From NCBI GenBank assembly GCA_038207745.1, contig JBBQZL010000145.1, forward strand, positions 1 through 6,981: 6,981 nt of DNA, in the 5' to 3' direction. The notes beneath the pieces were generated by a model. That model was not told the origin of the DNA, ran no database searches, and was given only the letters and a program-made list of their open reading frames with translations. This document shows, in pieces, positions 5,333 through 6,981 of this stretch. Positions within the stretch are counted from its first letter, which is position 1. The number at the start of each line of letters is the position of its first letter. Source of the DNA: JBBQZL01 sp038207745 (lineage in GTDB: Bacteria; Actinomycetota; Thermoleophilia; Solirubrobacterales; 70-9). A program made the position numbers and the translations under genes.

Positions 5333-5673
5333 AAAGTCAGCACCGTGAAGCCGTCGACGATCAGGCGCCGCAGGCTGGGGTGGCCATCGAAGTCGCTCAG
5401 CAGTGGAATTCCGGCGGCCTCGACCTCATCTGTGACCTGATATGCGGCGGAGCAGTACTCGCAGGCGCCCTCGACCTTGTCACGGACCGCATCGAGGAGC
5501 TTTGCGTACTTGTGCTCGCCCGACAGGGCGGCGGCCCACTTCGTGCCGGCGCCGTCGAAGATCACCTTCACCTCATCGCCCGCCTGTTTGAGCTCCTTTG
5601 CCGTCGTCAGCGCATTGGCCATCCGACCCATGCCCTCAAGCGTATCGGTGTCGGCCAGCAGGACTATCGCCAC
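5329..5673 (-). CDS. DsrE-family small redox/sulfur protein
   Basis: A protein of about 114 aa with a DsrE/DsrF-like fold by pattern: first strand AIVLLADTDT, a helix rich in Asn, Ala and Lys (RMANALTTAKELKQ), strand EVKVIFDGAGT, then KWAAAL and the Cys pair GACEYC (C71, C74), and a final SLRRLIVDGFTVLTF typical of the family's C-terminus. The length fits the family (about 110-130). Relatives act in sulfur transfer (Dsr/Tus systems) or as uncharacterised cytosolic redox proteins; no Dsr or Tus partner genes are nearby, so a specific role is not assigned. The start is unclear. GTG at 5673 is the nearest conventional codon but lies 15 nt from the GGAGG at 5693-5689. An ATC at 5682 has an ideal 6-nt spacing and would give MVKVAIVLL. 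TTG at 5721 precedes the ribosome binding site. It is convergent with the glutaredoxin side and divergent from the GH15 gene. Confidence 0.9.
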   Translation of the reverse strand: MAIVLLADTDTLEGMGRMANALTTAKELKQAGDEVKVIFDGAGTKWAAALSGEHKYAKLLDAVRDKVEGACEYCSAAYQVTDEVEAAGIPLLSDFDGHPSLRRLIVDGFTVLTF

Positions 5674-5688
5674 CTTTACGATCGTGTT

Positions 5689-5693
5689 CCTCC
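5689..5693 (-). promoter_or_regulatory. Ribosome binding site of the DsrE gene
   Basis: GGAGG lies 6 nt from ATC (5682) and 15 nt from GTG (5673). It rules out the TTG at 5721 and raises the question of a non-standard ATC start. Confidence 0.6.
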
Positions 5694-5724
5694 CTCTGTC
5701 GAGGTGATTGGCACTCGGCAATCA

Positions 5725-5751
5725 GATGCCACACAGGAAGCAAACGATTCA
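5725..5751 (-). promoter_or_regulatory. Candidate promoter of the DsrE gene (TGAATCGTT-N14-CATC)
   Basis: Minus-strand TGAATCGTT (5751-5743), then 14 nt, then CATC (5728-5725), the same boxes and gap as before the thioredoxin gene. The 9-mer ends 60 nt before the ATC and 69 nt before the GTG candidate start, close to the 58 nt seen for thioredoxin. This suggests that the two genes answer to the same sigma factor or regulator. Confidence 0.5.
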
Positions 5752-5875
5752 TCACTCGGCGGCGCCACGGCCGCCAGACCGGACACGACTGAATCCTCTT
5801 GCATCGCCTCGGAATCAGTGAACTTGAACCCTGACCAGATCAATTGCCGGAGGGCGCCGGAAGCCGTGACCGACC

Positions 5876-5998
5876 ATGATGGACCTCTCGATGATGCCTG
5901 ACCAGAGCCTTCGCCAGCCGATGCATTCCCTCAGGCAGGATGGGATCGAGGCGGGCGCGGCGACTGACTCGACGATCGATGCCGATGGAGCCGCATGA
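5876..5998 (+). CDS. Possible 40-aa leader ORF coupled to GH15
   Basis: Starts with a double ATG, reads MMDLSMMPDQSLRQPMHSLR and ends with its TGA inside ATGA at 5995-5998, which holds the GH15 start. Such an overlap is typical of translational coupling, but no ribosome binding site precedes the ORF and the peptide resembles nothing I know. It may be chance. Confidence 0.2.
   Translation: MMDLSMMPDQSLRQPMHSLRQDGIEAGAATDSTIDADGAA
5987..5990 (+). promoter_or_regulatory. Weak ribosome binding site of the GH15 gene
   Basis: GGAG lies 4 nt before the ATG at 5995. An in-frame TGA at 5965-5967 excludes a longer reading from further upstream. Confidence 0.45.
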
Positions 5999-6981
5999 AC
6001 CCCTCCTCTCATGAATTCGAGCCGATCGCGTCCTACGGAATGCTCTCGGATTGCAGCTCGGCGGCGCTGCTGAGCCGCTCCGGGTCGATCGACTGGCTGT
6101 GCCTGCCACGCTTCGACTCGCCCGCGCTGTTCGCCCGGTTGCTCGACCCCCGGTCCGGACATTGGTCGATCCGGCCCGCAGGTCCGTTCGAGGTGGAGCG
6201 GCGCTATCTGCCCGGAACGCTCGTCCTGCAGACGACGTTCACAACGCCCACCGGAGCGATTCGCCTGACCGACGCGCTCGGCTTCGCCGACGGTCAGCGC
6301 GGGCATGAGATTGGACTCGGCGCCCCCCATGAGCTGCTGCGCTCGGTGGAGGCGCTGGCCGGGAGTGTGGAGGTCGTCATGGAGCTCGCGCCGCGACCCG
6401 AATACGGGCTGGTGCGGCCGCTCCTGCGCGTCACGGACGCTGGCGCGCGGACGTTCGGCGGCCCCAACCAGATTGCGCTGAGAAGCGGGGTGCCTCTGAC
6501 GGTCGCCGATGCGACCCTGAGAGCCGCATTCACGCCGGCCGCCGGGGAGCGCGTCGGCTTCTGCCTGGTCTGGGCGCCGGCCGAGAGCCGGCCGCCGGAG
6601 ACCTGCGCAGCGCGCGAAGTCCCGGCGAGGATCACGGACACCGTAGAGGGCTGGCGCTCCTGGGAGGCCGACCACGACATCTACGAGGGCCCGCATCGCG
6701 ACCTGATCCGCGTCTCCTCGCGGGTGCTCAAGGGCCTCAGCTACCGGCCCACCGGCGCCATCGTGGCCGCGGCGACAACCTCGTTGCCCGAGCAGGTGGG
6801 CGGGGAGCGCAACTGGGACTACCGCTTCGCCTGGGTCCGGGACGCCAGCCTGACGATGCAGGCGCTCCACGTCGGCACCTGCCCAGAGGAAGTCACGGAT
6901 TTCGTCTCATTCATGACGAGCTCCGCCGGTGGTGGTGCGGAAAGCGAGGACGCGCTGCAGATCATGTATGGGATCGGCGGG
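5995..6981 (+). CDS. GH15 trehalase/glucoamylase-type glycoside hydrolase, 3' end cut by window edge
   Basis: The first 329 codons of a protein whose family members are about 600 aa. The N-terminal beta-sandwich domain (about 8-220) opens with the family signature ASYGMLSDCSSAALLSRSGS, then IDWLCLPRFDSPALFARLLD. The (alpha/alpha)6 catalytic domain begins at about 230 with RVSSRVLKGLSY and includes GGERNWDYRFAWVRDASLT (269-287) and LQIMYGIGG at the edge; NWDYR and WVRD are highly conserved substrate-site segments. The catalytic glutamates of GH15 lie further on and are outside the window, so activity cannot be judged. These bacterial members hydrolyse trehalose or alpha-glucans, probably in the cytosol since no signal peptide is seen. 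The sequence alone does not separate the two substrates. Frame and start are clear: the ATG at 5995 follows an in-frame stop at 5965-5967. The divergent DsrE gene gives no functional hint. Confidence 0.93.
   Translation, partial: MNPSSHEFEPIASYGMLSDCSSAALLSRSGSIDWLCLPRFDSPALFARLLDPRSGHWSIRPAGPFEVERRYLPGTLVLQTTFTTPTGAIRLTDALGFADGQRGHEIGLGAPHELLRSVEALAGSVEVVMELAPRPEYGLVRPLLRVTDAGARTFGGPNQIALRSGVPLTVADATLRAAFTPAAGERVGFCLVWAPAESRPPETCAAREVPARITDTVEGWRSWEADHDIYEGPHRDLIRVSSRVLKGLSYRPTGAIVAAATTSLPEQVGGERNWDYRFAWVRDASLTMQALHVGTCPEEVTDFVSFMTSSAGGGAESEDALQIMYGIGG

Larger units (their letters stand above)
5683..5994. other. 312-nt divergent intergenic region between DsrE and GH15
   Basis: It holds the DsrE ribosome binding site and the TGAATCGTT-N14-CATC candidate promoter on the DsrE side. 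The GH15 side has a 9-bp direct repeat CTGACCAGA (5831-5839 and 5898-5906), a 40-codon ORF coupled to the GH15 start, and the weak GH15 ribosome binding site. I see no convincing sigma-70-type promoter for GH15 and no RNA gene. Confidence 0.5.

Noticed and set aside
5790..5816. TGAATC on the plus strand as a GH15 copy of the shared motif
   Set aside because: Only 6 of 9 bases match in the first box (TGAATCCTC), and no CATC stands at the conserved distance.
5815..6870. 351-codon minus-strand open frame
   Set aside because: It is antisense to the GH15 gene, rich in Arg, Gly and Ala, with no recognisable motif, while the plus strand carries clear GH15 signatures.

Overview
The DNA is GC-rich, and its coding frames strongly prefer G or C in third codon position. 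The proteins look actinobacterial: an E3-like flavoprotein with a GGECSFYACMPSK active site, a GH15 trehalase/glucoamylase-type enzyme, and a DsrE-family protein. A high-GC actinobacterium, perhaps of the Thermoleophilia/Solirubrobacterales kind, is my inference. No rRNA, tRNA, CRISPR array, transposase or att-like repeat is visible.

Layout. Positions 1-4442 hold a minus-strand run, read from right to left: a thioredoxin (4442-4104), an E3/mercuric-reductase-like FAD disulfide oxidoreductase (3944-2526), a fusion of a Rieske [2Fe-2S] domain to a PoxB-like thiamine-diphosphate enzyme (2370-403), and an unrecognised protein cut by the left edge. That last gene overlaps the fusion's stop codon by 4 bp and appears to start with CTG. 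A glutaredoxin with a C-terminal extension is transcribed divergently from the thioredoxin (4571-5059, plus). Positions 5060-5328 have no clear gene, only weak small-ORF candidates. A DsrE-family gene (minus, about 5673-5329) follows, then a 5' partial GH15 glycoside hydrolase (plus, from 5995 to the right edge).

How it fits together. Five adjacent genes carry redox-active thiols, flavin or iron-sulfur sites. A plausible but unproven reading is a redox module: the PoxB-like domain oxidises a 2-oxo acid, the attached Rieske domain takes up electrons, and the flavoprotein, thioredoxin, glutaredoxin and DsrE protein handle dithiol or persulfide chemistry. Shared regulation is hinted at by the 9-mer TGAATCGTT. 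It occurs once upstream of each of three minus-strand genes (thioredoxin, flavoprotein, DsrE), always in the same orientation. For two of them a CATC box follows at an identical distance, as in an ECF-sigma-type promoter. The GH15 gene has no obvious link to this module.

The main points of interest are the Rieske-PoxB fusion without the PoxB C-terminal membrane peptide, the flavoprotein that keeps its CxxxxC pair but has Phe where E3 enzymes have the catalytic His, and the shared promoter-like motif.
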